From NCBI GenBank assembly GCA_023229045.1, contig JALOAB010000029.1, positions 1 through 15,783 on the forward strand: a DNA stretch of 15,783 nt. Direction: 5' to 3'. This document shows positions 1-4,827 of the stretch, piece by piece; within the stretch, counting starts at the first letter, position 1; each line of letters starts with the position of its first letter. The notes below the pieces were generated by a model. The model ran no database searches. It saw nothing but the letters and a program-made list of their open reading frames with translations, and was not told the DNA's origin. Source of the DNA: Fidelibacterota bacterium. GTDB lineage: Bacteria > Fidelibacterota > UBA2242. A program made the position numbers and the translations under genes.

Positions 1-426
1 CTCCGACAATTCGGCGCACATTTTTATGTATTGGTAATATTCTGCGATCTGTACATCGGTGTATTCGTGGTTTTCACCGATTTTCTGATAGTCCTTTAAC
101 CACTTTTCGACTGTGTGAGTTTCGCAACCGATTGAGATTTTGCCGGACATATAAAACAAATGATGAGCAGACCCCTGAATATTTAATATAGGCAATTTAA
201 CACCTTTTGCGCCCCGAAGATTTGCGCCCTCAAGATATGCGCCTTCGAGATTTGCGCCTCTGAGATATGCGCCTTCGAGATTTGCGCCTCTGAGATTTGC
301 GCCTCTGAGATATGCGCCTTCGAGATATGCGCCTTCGAGATTTGCGCCTCTGAGATATGCGCCCCTGTTTCTTTCGAGGAAATCTTTTATGGACTCGTAT
401 TCTCCGCTTTTAATTTCAATCTTCAT
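1..426 (-). CDS. Pentapeptide-repeat protein (partial, runs off left edge)
   Basis: Reading leftward from ATG at 426-424, the frame stays open for 142 codons to the window edge, so the C-terminus is missing. A strong ribosome binding site (GGAGGGG) sits 5 bases before the ATG. Residues 1-21 are a short charged leader. Residues 22-71 are ten consecutive pentapeptides of the form G-A-[YN]-L-[RE], the A(D/N)LXX pattern that folds into a right-handed beta-helix. After residue 72 comes a non-repeat tail with ILNIQGS, ISIGCETHTVEKWL and a Tyr-rich segment (YTDVQIAEYYQYIK). I recall similar tails in phage-encoded pentapeptide proteins, but the function is unknown. The gene is transcribed away from the rest of the phage genes, so it may be a moron or lysogeny-expressed gene. 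The pentapeptide assignment is certain; no role can be given. Confidence 0.9.
   Translation of the reverse strand, partial: MKIEIKSGEYESIKDFLERNRGAYLRGANLEGAYLEGAYLRGANLRGANLEGAYLRGANLEGAYLEGANLRGAKGVKLPILNIQGSAHHLFYMSGKISIGCETHTVEKWLKDYQKIGENHEYTDVQIAEYYQYIKMCAELSE
214..363 (-). repeat. Ten tandem 15-bp units coding the pentapeptide repeats
   Basis: Ten in-register 15-bp units such as GGCGCATATCTCAGA and GGCGCAAATCTCGAA. They differ almost only at the first base of codon 3 (TAT or AAT) and at codon 5 (AGA or GAA). Synonymous drift (CTT, GAG, CGG) appears only in the last two units. The uniform codons point to recent unit duplication or slippage. Confidence 0.9.
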
Positions 427-732
427 CTTCACCCCTCCGGCTTTATCGTGGCAGGGGCAACCCCTCGCCCCTGCCGTTACGTTCTCAAGCCAGCCTCCTT
501 TCAAGATTTGTTCAGCACTATTAATACTGTTCTGCTCTTCCTGCCCCCCGGTCGCCTTCTGGCCTTGTTCACGGTTCGCTTATGGGTTTGGCGTTGTGTG
601 GGGTGCGTAGCTTTAAGGCTCTTGTGTCTTAGGAGTAATCTCTCTAAGTGAGCCGCCCCTTGCCTCTCCCTGCTGTGGGCTTTTAGTTACCTACGCCCCG
701 TGGAAGCGGCGTTTCGGCCTTTTGTTGTTGGT
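427..732 (-). other. Long untranslated leader of the pentapeptide gene; no gene seen
   Basis: The stretch between the leftward promoter and the pentapeptide ATG is about 300 bases and locally G/C-rich compared with the AT-rich early genes. Read leftward, it contains no ATG until the gene's own start. It does contain a strong unused ribosome-binding-like AAAGGAGG near 490-500, followed by only a TTG-AGA-ACG-TAA reading frame. It also holds a short 5-bp stem (ACGCC at 693-697 with GGCGT at 708-712) and the stronger hairpin at 450-475. Rightward open frames here (389-610, 448-651) look like chance. It is most likely a structured 5' leader or a small leftward RNA. Confidence 0.5.
450..475 (-). 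promoter_or_regulatory. Perfect 9-bp hairpin just upstream of the pentapeptide gene's RBS
   Basis: GGCAGGGGC (450-458) and GCCCCTGCC (467-475) form a 9-bp GC-rich stem with an 8-base loop. It is not followed by a T-run on either strand, so it does not look like an intrinsic terminator. In the leftward transcript it ends about 13 bases before the GGAGGGG ribosome binding site. Its CCCCT arm could also pair with AGGGG of that site, so translational control is conceivable but unproven. Confidence 0.45.
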
Positions 733-760
733 AGTATACACCTCGGGTTTTTAATGTCAA
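733..760 (-). promoter_or_regulatory. Sigma-70 promoter driving the leftward pentapeptide transcript
   Basis: On the minus strand there is a perfect -35 TTGACA (760-755), a 16-bp spacer and a -10 TATACT (738-733). This is the best sigma-70 match I see in the window. The predicted start near 726 leaves a leader of about 300 bases before the pentapeptide gene. Confidence 0.75.
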
Positions 761-783
761 GCTTTTTTTTAATATTTTTTTTC

Positions 784-812
784 TTGACTTTTAAACCAAG
801 ACAATATAGGAT
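784..812 (+). promoter_or_regulatory. Candidate divergent promoter for the Cro-like HTH gene
   Basis: TTGACT (784-789), a 17-bp spacer, then TAGGAT (807-812). The expected transcription start falls at or very near the ATG at 819, which would make a leaderless mRNA. The same AGGA could instead act as a ribosome binding site from a start further upstream. The -35 boxes of this and the leftward promoter form an inverted GTCAAG...CTTGAC pair around a T-rich spacer (T8-AATA-T8), a likely bent segment. Confidence 0.45.
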
Positions 813-818
813 ATAACC

Positions 819-1007
819 ATGATTAATACAGACCTAATTGAAAAACGCCGGGAAAAACTGCATATAACCAAATACAAAATGGCTGATAAGCTCAAAATGA
901 GTAGGCAGACATATTATACTATTATCAATAATAAATCAACAACATTAAGCACTTTAGGCAAGATTGCCGATATTCTTGGCTTGAAAGCCAAAGACCTAAT
1001 TATCTAA
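819..1007 (+). CDS. Small Cro/XRE-type HTH transcriptional regulator
   Basis: A 62-residue protein that is essentially one helix-turn-helix domain. IEKRREKLHITKYKMADKLK forms helices 1-2, SRQTYYTIINNKSTTL the recognition helix region, and LGKIADILGLKAKDLII the closing helices. This is the XRE/Cro fold without a dimerisation or peptidase domain, so it resembles phage Cro more than CI. It is the first rightward gene after a divergent promoter pair, the usual place for a phage early regulator, and probably binds operators between 739 and 818. No partner repressor is seen in the window. The start is supported by the position of the promoter/AGGA just upstream. Confidence 0.85.
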   Translation: MINTDLIEKRREKLHITKYKMADKLKMSRQTYYTIINNKSTTLSTLGKIADILGLKAKDLII

Positions 1008-1018
1008 GGGGCAACAGC

Positions 1019-1105
1019 ATGAAAGAAGAAAAGAAAGATTACTGCAAAAACAGCCTATGCACGGCTTCTACCCCTGCCGAATCCAAAATGCACCCACAAG
1101 AATGA
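1019..1105 (+). CDS. Small hypothetical peptide (28 aa)
   Basis: ATG at 1019 follows AAGGGG by about 7 bases and lies 11 bases after the HTH stop. The product is a Lys/Glu-rich 28-residue peptide starting MKEEKKDYCKNS with two Cys residues. No family recognised. Support is limited to the spacing and ribosome binding site; it could be a spurious short frame bridging the regulator and the next small gene. Confidence 0.35.
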   Translation: MKEEKKDYCKNSLCTASTPAESKMHPQE

Positions 1106-1106
1106 A

Positions 1107-1253
1107 GTGACATCGCATCTTGTCCCTGTTCTTTTTCAGGCCGCAAAAAAAATGCACGAATCACAACGCCTTGAGACCGACAGGGCAATTAATGAGCTTC
1201 TTGGCGCAATTAATTACATATCAGCGAGAATTATTTATTTGAGGTCAAAATGA
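1107..1253 (+). CDS. Small hypothetical helical protein (up to 48 aa)
   Basis: The frame ends with TGA at 1251-1253, overlapping the ATG of the VRR-NUC gene as ATGA, a typical sign of translational coupling. The start could be GTG at 1107, right after the preceding small frame, or ATG at 1152, giving 33 residues. The C-terminal part (LETDRAINELLGAINYISAR) looks helical and protein-like. Function unknown. The coupled stop and the dense early-gene layout argue that it is translated. Confidence 0.45.
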   Translation: MTSHLVPVLFQAAKKMHESQRLETDRAINELLGAINYISARIIYLRSK

Positions 1254-1552
1254 AGCAGCCAATTATCAGCGAGAAAGAAATCACTGCATCAATCCGGTCA
1301 TACTTAAAAGCGTTTAAAGTATTCCATTGGAAGGTCTGGCAGGGATTAGGATCAACACCCGGCGTGCCGGATATTATCGGCATTTATCGGGGAAAGTTTT
1401 TAGCTATCGAAGTCAAAACAGAACGCGGGAAATTATCGCCGCACCAGGAAAGATTTATTCAGAATATTAACGACGCCGGCGGGATCGCTTTCGTCGCCCG
1501 ATGTATTGATGATGTCGAAAATAATCTGCATTTTAAAATGGGGTGGAAATGA
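1250..1552 (+). CDS. VRR-NUC domain nuclease
   Basis: A 100-residue stand-alone VRR-NUC (PD-(D/E)XK superfamily) protein, about the usual size for phage members. Visible active-site elements are Glu10 in the first helix, G-V-P-D at 38-41, the E-V-K triad at 54-56 and Gln66 in the following helix. GGIAFVARCIDDV is the conserved C-terminal strand/helix. Family members act on branched or structured DNA in replication and repair; a role in phage recombination or resolution is an inference. GAGGT precedes the ATG, and the gene is coupled by 4-base ATGA overlaps to the frames on both sides. Confidence 0.9.
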   Translation: MKQPIISEKEITASIRSYLKAFKVFHWKVWQGLGSTPGVPDIIGIYRGKFLAIEVKTERGKLSPHQERFIQNINDAGGIAFVARCIDDVENNLHFKMGWK

Positions 1553-1803
1553 TCGCACTTTGCACAAAATGTCAGGCTGTTCAGGAGTTCAACGGGATTA
1601 TAGATTATTGCTATAAGTGCGGAGCAACTAACATTATTTCGGACACCGGTGATTATATGGTGGCCGGCGAAATTCGGAAAGGTGGCGTGATGGAAAAAAT
1701 ATTTCAGAAAATATCAAGGCGATACCGTGAAATAAAATTTTCTGTGTGGCTCCGCTACCAAGAAATAAGAAAACAGATAATGCAGTTTATTATGTGGGGA
1801 TAA
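1549..1803 (+). CDS. Zinc-ribbon protein with a basic C-terminal helix
   Basis: ATG at 1549 overlaps the VRR-NUC stop as ATGA and follows GGGGTGG; I prefer it to the GTG at 1543. The 84-residue product has C5-x2-C8 and C21-x2-C24-G, a zinc ribbon, in its first 25 residues. After about residue 47 comes a long basic/aromatic helix (KISRRYREIKFSVWLRYQEI). An internal ATG at 1690 has its own AAAGGTGG 6-7 bases upstream and would make only this helical part (37 residues). Family not recognised; probably a small early nucleic-acid-binding protein. Confidence 0.65.
   Translation: MIALCTKCQAVQEFNGIIDYCYKCGATNIISDTGDYMVAGEIRKGGVMEKIFQKISRRYREIKFSVWLRYQEIRKQIMQFIMWG
1690..1803 (+). CDS. Possible internal-start product of the zinc-ribbon gene
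   Basis: The in-frame ATG at 1690 is preceded by AAAGGTGG at ribosome-binding distance. Translation here would give a 37-residue basic, aromatic helix (MEKIFQKISRRYREIKF...) without the zinc ribbon. It could be a separate small protein fused by readthrough of a short linker. Evidence is the ribosome binding site alone. Confidence 0.25.
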   Translation: MEKIFQKISRRYREIKFSVWLRYQEIRKQIMQFIMWG

Positions 1804-1827
1804 AACAGAGGCGCAGGAAATGATTAG

Positions 1828-2139
1828 TTGGATAAAATTATGTTTATAAAAATAATTGATATTAGCCGATGGGCTAAAATAGATCAATCTTGTTTTTCTG
1901 AATTACCAAATTATTGGCGCAGATTGAGAATGGTTGTTTTTAAAAGAGATAACTATCAATGCGTTTATTGTGGGGATAAAAATGGCCCATTTGAAGCAGA
2001 TCATGTTTTTCCGCGCTCACGCGGCGGAGAAGATACTGAATCAAACTTGGTCTGTTCTTGTAGAAAATGTAATCAGTCCAAACGAGATAAAACACCGGAA
2101 GAATGGGGATGGACTGGAAATATTAAAACTTGCGGCTAG
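1828..2139 (+). CDS. HNH endonuclease
   Basis: The domain sits in the second half of this 103-residue protein. C45-x2-C48 is the first zinc knuckle, then D58-H59 (the catalytic HNH His in EADHVFPRSRGG), N73 in ESNLV, and C78-x2-C81-N82-x2-K85 closing the beta-beta-alpha-metal fold. This is the Cys-bearing McrA-like HNH_1 type. It may be a free-standing homing-type nuclease or a phage DNA-processing enzyme; it is not beside the large terminase, so a packaging role is less likely. The TTG at 1828 with AGGA 9 bases upstream is taken as the start; ATG at 1840 (99 residues) is a good alternative. Confidence 0.9.
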   Translation: MDKIMFIKIIDISRWAKIDQSCFSELPNYWRRLRMVVFKRDNYQCVYCGDKNGPFEADHVFPRSRGGEDTESNLVCSCRKCNQSKRDKTPEEWGWTGNIKTCG

Positions 2140-2230
2140 GCTTCTAGGGCTGAAAAGGCGGCATTCCGAGCCGCCCTGCCGCTTAAAACAATCGGACACT
2201 ACGGAAGTGAAAAAAAATGAAATGGTATAA
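2114..2230 (+). CDS. Possible small overlapping frame with CTG start (38 aa)
   Basis: A frame overlapping the end of the HNH gene and the first bases of the replication gene. From CTG at 2114 (after GGGGATGGA) it would read MEILKLAARLLGLKRR..., an amphipathic N-terminus, and end at 2230. A rare start codon and lack of homology knowledge make this tentative. Confidence 0.15.
   Translation: MEILKLAARLLGLKRRHSEPPCRLKQSDTTEVKKNEMV
2157..2175 (+). promoter_or_regulatory. Small GC-rich hairpin between HNH and replication genes
   Basis: GGCGGC (2157-2162) and GCCGCC (2170-2175) make a 6-bp stem with a 7-base loop. It is followed by CTGCCGC rather than a T-run, so it is not a standard terminator. 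It may be an RNA stability or attenuation element in the early transcript. Confidence 0.35.
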
Positions 2231-2978
2231 ACATTTGTCAAAAAGTATTGATAACCCATTTATCAGAGAGTTAATGTACGAGTTTGGAGCCGATGCATAT
2301 CTGGTATTTTTTGGCACATTAGAGATTTATGCTGACAACTTCGTGCCGTCAGAACGCTACGAACTCTCCGTCAAAACTCGATACTTACGCGACAAGCTCT
2401 TACTTTCCACTTCAAAACTGCAAAAGATTTTCAAAAAAATATCACAAAATCCCGACAAAGAAAGCCAATGGGAAATAAATTTTAATAATGACCAAGTTAT
2501 TATATTTATTCCTAAATTTAAGAAACTCTTAGATAATTACACATCGGATAACTTGCAAGGAACTTCCAAGAAACTTCCAAGCGACAAAGAAGAAACTTTC
2601 CAAGCAATAAGAATAAAGAATAAAGATAAAAGAATAAAGAATAAAGAGAATAGGGGAATTTTTCAAATTCCCTCTCTCCAGGAAATATCAGATTACTGTC
2701 AACAGAGAAACAATAAAATCAACGCGCAATTATTTTTAGATCATTACACAACGAACGGATGGATGGTCGGAAAAAATAAAATGAAAGATTGGAAGGCAGC
2801 AATAAGAACATGGGAGGTCAGAGAAAATGCAAACACAAACCCGGGATTCAAATCCGATACACATCGGAGGAATTATCACGATAGGCCAAGCAGCCTCGAC
2901 GCCGATGCCGCAGCAGAAGCAGAGCGTATCACTGCCGAGTTTTATAAGAACAAGGCCGCCGTACACAACACCGATTAG
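2217..2978 (+). CDS. Replisome organizer / replication initiation protein (Lin1244-DnaD-like)
   Basis: A 253-residue protein with a two-domain layout. Residues 1-100 (MKWYKHLSKSIDNPFIRELM, AYLVFFGTLEIYADN) match the winged-helix N-terminus of Lin1244/Lin1753-like phage replication proteins. Residues 105-150 are a polar, Lys-rich linker. Residues 152-204 (ISDYCQQRNNKINAQLFLDH, GWMVGKNKMKDWKAAIRTWE) match the C-terminal helical domain of phage initiators that help load the host helicase. The last 50 residues are low-complexity and overlap the next gene. No helicase or DnaC-like loader is in the window. GGAAGTG precedes the ATG. The linker DNA carries iteron-like repeats (2550-2650). Confidence 0.75.
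   Translation: MKWYKHLSKSIDNPFIRELMYEFGADAYLVFFGTLEIYADNFVPSERYELSVKTRYLRDKLLLSTSKLQKIFKKISQNPDKESQWEINFNNDQVIIFIPKFKKLLDNYTSDNLQGTSKKLPSDKEETFQAIRIKNKDKRIKNKENRGIFQIPSLQEISDYCQQRNNKINAQLFLDHYTTNGWMVGKNKMKDWKAAIRTWEVRENANTNPGFKSDTHRRNYHDRPSSLDADAAAEAERITAEFYKNKAAVHNTD
2550..2604 (+). repeat. Four iteron-like repeats AACTT(T)SCAAG inside the replication gene
   Basis: AACTTGCAAG (2550-2559), AACTTCCAAG (2561-2570), AACTTCCAAG (2572-2581) and AACTTTCCAAG (2594-2604). Their starts are 11, 11 and 22 bp apart, about one and two helical turns. Because 11 is not a multiple of 3, the copies are read in different frames (NLQ, GTSK, KLPS, ETFQA). The repeat is therefore conserved at the DNA level, not the protein level. 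CTTGCAAG is a palindrome. Confidence 0.7.
2605..2650 (+). other. Candidate replication origin: AT-rich direct repeats next to the iterons
   Basis: AGAATAAAGAATAAAGA occurs twice (2610-2626 and 2631-2647), separated by TAAA, giving a nearly pure A/T/G block directly after the iterons. Iterons followed by an AT-rich unwinding element inside the initiator gene is the lambda gene O/ori layout. The repeats encode the Lys-rich linker RIKNKDKRIKNKENR, so protein low complexity is an alternative explanation for this part. Confidence 0.5.
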
Positions 2979-3339
2979 GTGGCCGAAAGAGATTATTGCT
3001 GATTATCTGGATTACCAGGAACAGCAGGCATGGATTGGATTTATCCAGATGAAACAAAAAACAAACGGCGAATGGGAAGATATCAGAAAAAAGATGCCTC
3101 CTGAATTGCTGGAAAAAACAGCAAGGGTTTTGAGTGATTGCCGTAGAAATGGATTCATCAACCCCAAAGTGTTTAACGGAAAATTATATTGGTATCAGAT
3201 CATGGGTTCGGAGAGAAACCGTAATCACAATTGCGAATGTGACCTGTGCGACAGGAATATGACATCGGGAACATGCATGGGTAAGTTTATTAATAACCGC
3301 TTAGGTCATAGAGATTTCAAAAAATGCTGGGAGAAATAA
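2827..3339 (+). CDS. Unknown early protein with Cys-rich C-terminus, overlapping the replication gene
   Basis: A 170-residue protein starting 152 bases before the end of the replication gene, in another frame. GGGAGG lies 9 bases before the ATG, so the long overlap looks genuine. Residues 1-50 are low-complexity (Gln, Pro, Thr). Residues 50-130 look folded and helical (IADYLDYQEQQAWIGFIQMK, MPPELLEKTARVLSDCRRNG, KLYWYQIMGSE). The tail has C136, C138, C141, C150, H161 and C167, a probable zinc or metal site. I do not recognise the family. Its position between a replisome organizer and a zinc-finger gene suggests a role in early DNA metabolism or regulation. Confidence 0.7.
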   Translation: MQTQTRDSNPIHIGGIITIGQAASTPMPQQKQSVSLPSFIRTRPPYTTPIRWPKEIIADYLDYQEQQAWIGFIQMKQKTNGEWEDIRKKMPPELLEKTARVLSDCRRNGFINPKVFNGKLYWYQIMGSERNRNHNCECDLCDRNMTSGTCMGKFINNRLGHRDFKKCWEK

Positions 3340-3340
3340 C

Positions 3341-3478
3341 ATGACAAGTATTTGCGAAACCTGCGGGGAACCATACGAGAGAGACAGCCATAAACCCAGG
3401 CAAAAGAAGTGCACGGCCTGCGCCAACAGCCGGAGAAAAGGCGACAGAAAGAGGAAAACAAAGTGGGAAAAAGTTTAA
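3341..3478 (+). CDS. Small zinc-finger protein (45 aa)
   Basis: A short gene starting one base after the previous stop codon, with GGGAGAA upstream. The product has C5-x2-C8-G and, 15 residues on, C24-x2-C27, followed by a strongly basic tail (SRRKGDRKRKTKWEK). This is a minimal CxxC...CxxC zinc knuckle plus basic arm, typical of small phage nucleic-acid-binding proteins. Tight coupling to the previous gene supports it being real. Confidence 0.7.
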   Translation: MTSICETCGEPYERDSHKPRQKKCTACANSRRKGDRKRKTKWEKV

Positions 3479-3516
3479 CAAAAAATTAGCTTAATAAACC
3501 GGAGAATCTTTTATAA

Positions 3517-3723
3517 ATGGATAATGATAGAATAATTGGGAAAAAAGCGATCATGCCGATCATTGAGAAAATGTACGACATTCATACGTGGCCGGGATTT
3601 TTGTATATGGTAAAAAAAAGAAATTTCCCGCTGCGACGTACTCCTTCTGGTAAGCCGATGCTGTGGAGGCACGAGTTGATAGCATACGACAATGAGTATC
3701 AAAAAGTATTGGCAAATAATTAG
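3517..3723 (+). CDS. AlpA/MerR-like winged-helix DNA-binding protein
   Basis: A 68-residue protein with GGAGA 13-17 bases upstream of the ATG. RIIGKKAIMPIIEKMYDIHT forms the first helices of a winged HTH, WPGFLYMVKKRNFPLRRTPS the recognition helix and wing, and KPMLWRHELIAYDNEYQK the closing Trp-containing turn and helix. The layout resembles AlpA, excisionases and lambda Nu1-type DNA-binding domains. It could be a late-gene activator, an Xis-like protein, or a separate DNA-binding partner of the small-terminase-like protein encoded next, which lacks its own HTH. The last option is inference from gene order. Confidence 0.6.
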   Translation: MDNDRIIGKKAIMPIIEKMYDIHTWPGFLYMVKKRNFPLRRTPSGKPMLWRHELIAYDNEYQKVLANN

Positions 3724-3875
3724 TTTTTCATTCCTTACCCTTTTTTATCCTTCTTTATCTGCACAAAAATTCTTACTTATGTTTAAATCAAGTCAAACCA
3801 AAAGGCTCTTACAGCTTTTGCTGAGAGCAAGCCGCCGCGGTTGAGATACAAAACCAAAAGGCGGCTTAGAAAATT
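3724..3875 (+). promoter_or_regulatory. Structured gap upstream of the small-terminase-like gene
   Basis: A non-coding gap between early and late genes. It begins with a pyrimidine-rich tract (about 3724-3769). A 12-base direct repeat AAACCAAAAGGC occurs at 3795-3806 and 3851-3862. Between the copies, GCTCT...AGAGC with an inner CAGC-TTTT-GCTG stem makes a bulged hairpin (about 3805-3828), and AAGCCGCC...GGCGGCTT (about 3829-3867) makes an 8-bp stem. No T-run follows, so it is not a standard terminator. It could hold a late-promoter region, an RNA switch, or a packaging (cos/pac) site. No clear sigma-70 promoter is seen. Confidence 0.4.
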
Positions 3876-4346
3876 ATGGCTAAGAAGCTTGATGATAAAA
3901 AAAAGAAAAAGATAAAAATTGACGCTGACGAAGGACGCGCGATCAGTGAAGAAATTTTCAACAAAACACAGCAGGCATTTGAAAAGGCCGGTTTCACTGC
4001 TGATAAAATAGCAGAGGAATTGGCCTTAATAGCATTTAGCGACATGGCTGATTACGTGGTGATTGATGATGGCGGGGCGATGCAGGTAATCCCGTTTGAT
4101 GAAATGAAAAAAGGCAAAAGCCGCGTTGTCAAAAAGATTAGAGAAAAAACACAGATCACGGAGAACCGAGACGGAAGCGAGATTTATAAGACAAGCCAGA
4201 TTGAATATGAGCTGCACGATAAATTAAAGGCACTGGATGAGGGCATTTGCATTATGGGATTTAAGGCGCCGGAAAAAGTGGAATTAAAAATTGATATAGC
4301 CTCAGAATTAGAAGCCGCAAGGCAAAGAGTAAAATCAAGGAGATAA
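3876..4346 (+). CDS. Small terminase subunit-like protein lacking the N-terminal HTH
   Basis: This 156-residue protein matches the second half of Terminase_2-type small subunits: ADKIAEELALIAFSDMADYV, a strand region VIPFDEMKKGKSRVVKKI, then IEYELHDKLKALDEG (the conserved 'xxLHDKLKALE' helix), and a Lys/Arg-rich C-terminus. The usual N-terminal DNA-binding half (LTxKQxxFxxEYxx...) is absent. The start is preceded by an in-frame TAG two codons earlier, so no extension in this frame is possible. There is no clear ribosome binding site before the ATG, which is unusual here. It lies about 4.5 kb from the large terminase, separated by receptor and lysis genes. TerS identity is likely by pattern but not certain. 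Confidence 0.6.
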   Translation: MAKKLDDKKKKKIKIDADEGRAISEEIFNKTQQAFEKAGFTADKIAEELALIAFSDMADYVVIDDGGAMQVIPFDEMKKGKSRVVKKIREKTQITENRDGSEIYKTSQIEYELHDKLKALDEGICIMGFKAPEKVELKIDIASELEAARQRVKSRR

Positions 4347-4348
4347 AA

Positions 4349-4825
4349 ATGAAAAGAATAATATTAATCATCGTTGCTTTTTTAATCATGAGTATGCAGG
4401 CGCTTGCTGTTGATTGGACGCTAACGCCATCTCTTGTTTCAAAATCGGGAAACTATTTCACGTGGAAAGTTGTCTGCACATCAAACGGCTCATCATTGAG
4501 TGCGACGGACCTTGTGGCATTAATGCCCGAAGGTCTCAAGAAAGCCGTACAGGGCGGCACGATGATGATAATGACCGTCTCGCCTGGGACAACCACCGTT
4601 GCTCCCGATACAACAATAGACATTACGCTATCCAACGCTCAGGGCATCGCGGTATTTGTCCACACTGGATATTCCAACACAGCAGACACGACGGGGATCT
4701 CACTGGCTGAGGATTTCAACCAATATTTAACCGTCCACGATAAATTTTATTTGACGCTCAATGATATTGGTAGCGCAGGCGATCAGGTGACTATCTATTT
4801 TGAGTGCTGGGACGAGAGGAGATAA
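4349..4825 (+). CDS. Secreted beta-rich protein with Sec signal peptide
   Basis: A 158-residue product whose first 20 residues are a textbook Sec signal (MKR, then IILIIVAFLIMSMQ, then A-L-A before the mature VDWTLTP). GGAGA precedes the ATG. The mature part is Thr/Ser/Gly-rich and predicted beta by composition (GTTTVAPDTTIDITLSNAQG, DKFYLTLNDIGSAGDQVTI). No membrane segment follows the signal and no lipobox Cys is present. It ends two bases before the ATG of the large lectin-like protein, so the two are probably made together. Family not recognised; I infer a partner of the downstream receptor-binding-like protein. Confidence 0.65.
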   Translation: MKRIILIIVAFLIMSMQALAVDWTLTPSLVSKSGNYFTWKVVCTSNGSSLSATDLVALMPEGLKKAVQGGTMMIMTVSPGTTTVAPDTTIDITLSNAQGIAVFVHTGYSNTADTTGISLAEDFNQYLTVHDKFYLTLNDIGSAGDQVTIYFECWDERR

Positions 4826-4827
4826 CC

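Noticed and set aside
214..363. CRISPR-like regular repeats
   Set aside because: The 15-bp period is in frame with G-A-[YN]-L-[RE] pentapeptides and has no spacers; it is coding repetition.
389..651. Two rightward open frames of 73 and 67 codons in the left gap
   Set aside because: They lie opposite the pentapeptide gene start and its leader, overlap each other, lack good ribosome binding sites and have composition typical of chance frames.
2157..2175. Intrinsic terminator
   Set aside because: The stem is good but no T-run follows and the next gene is spaced as part of the same transcript.
1934..2230. 98-codon frame overlapping the HNH gene
   Set aside because: The HNH frame shows clear catalytic and zinc residues. 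Only the last 38 codons lie largely outside it, and those are listed separately with low confidence.
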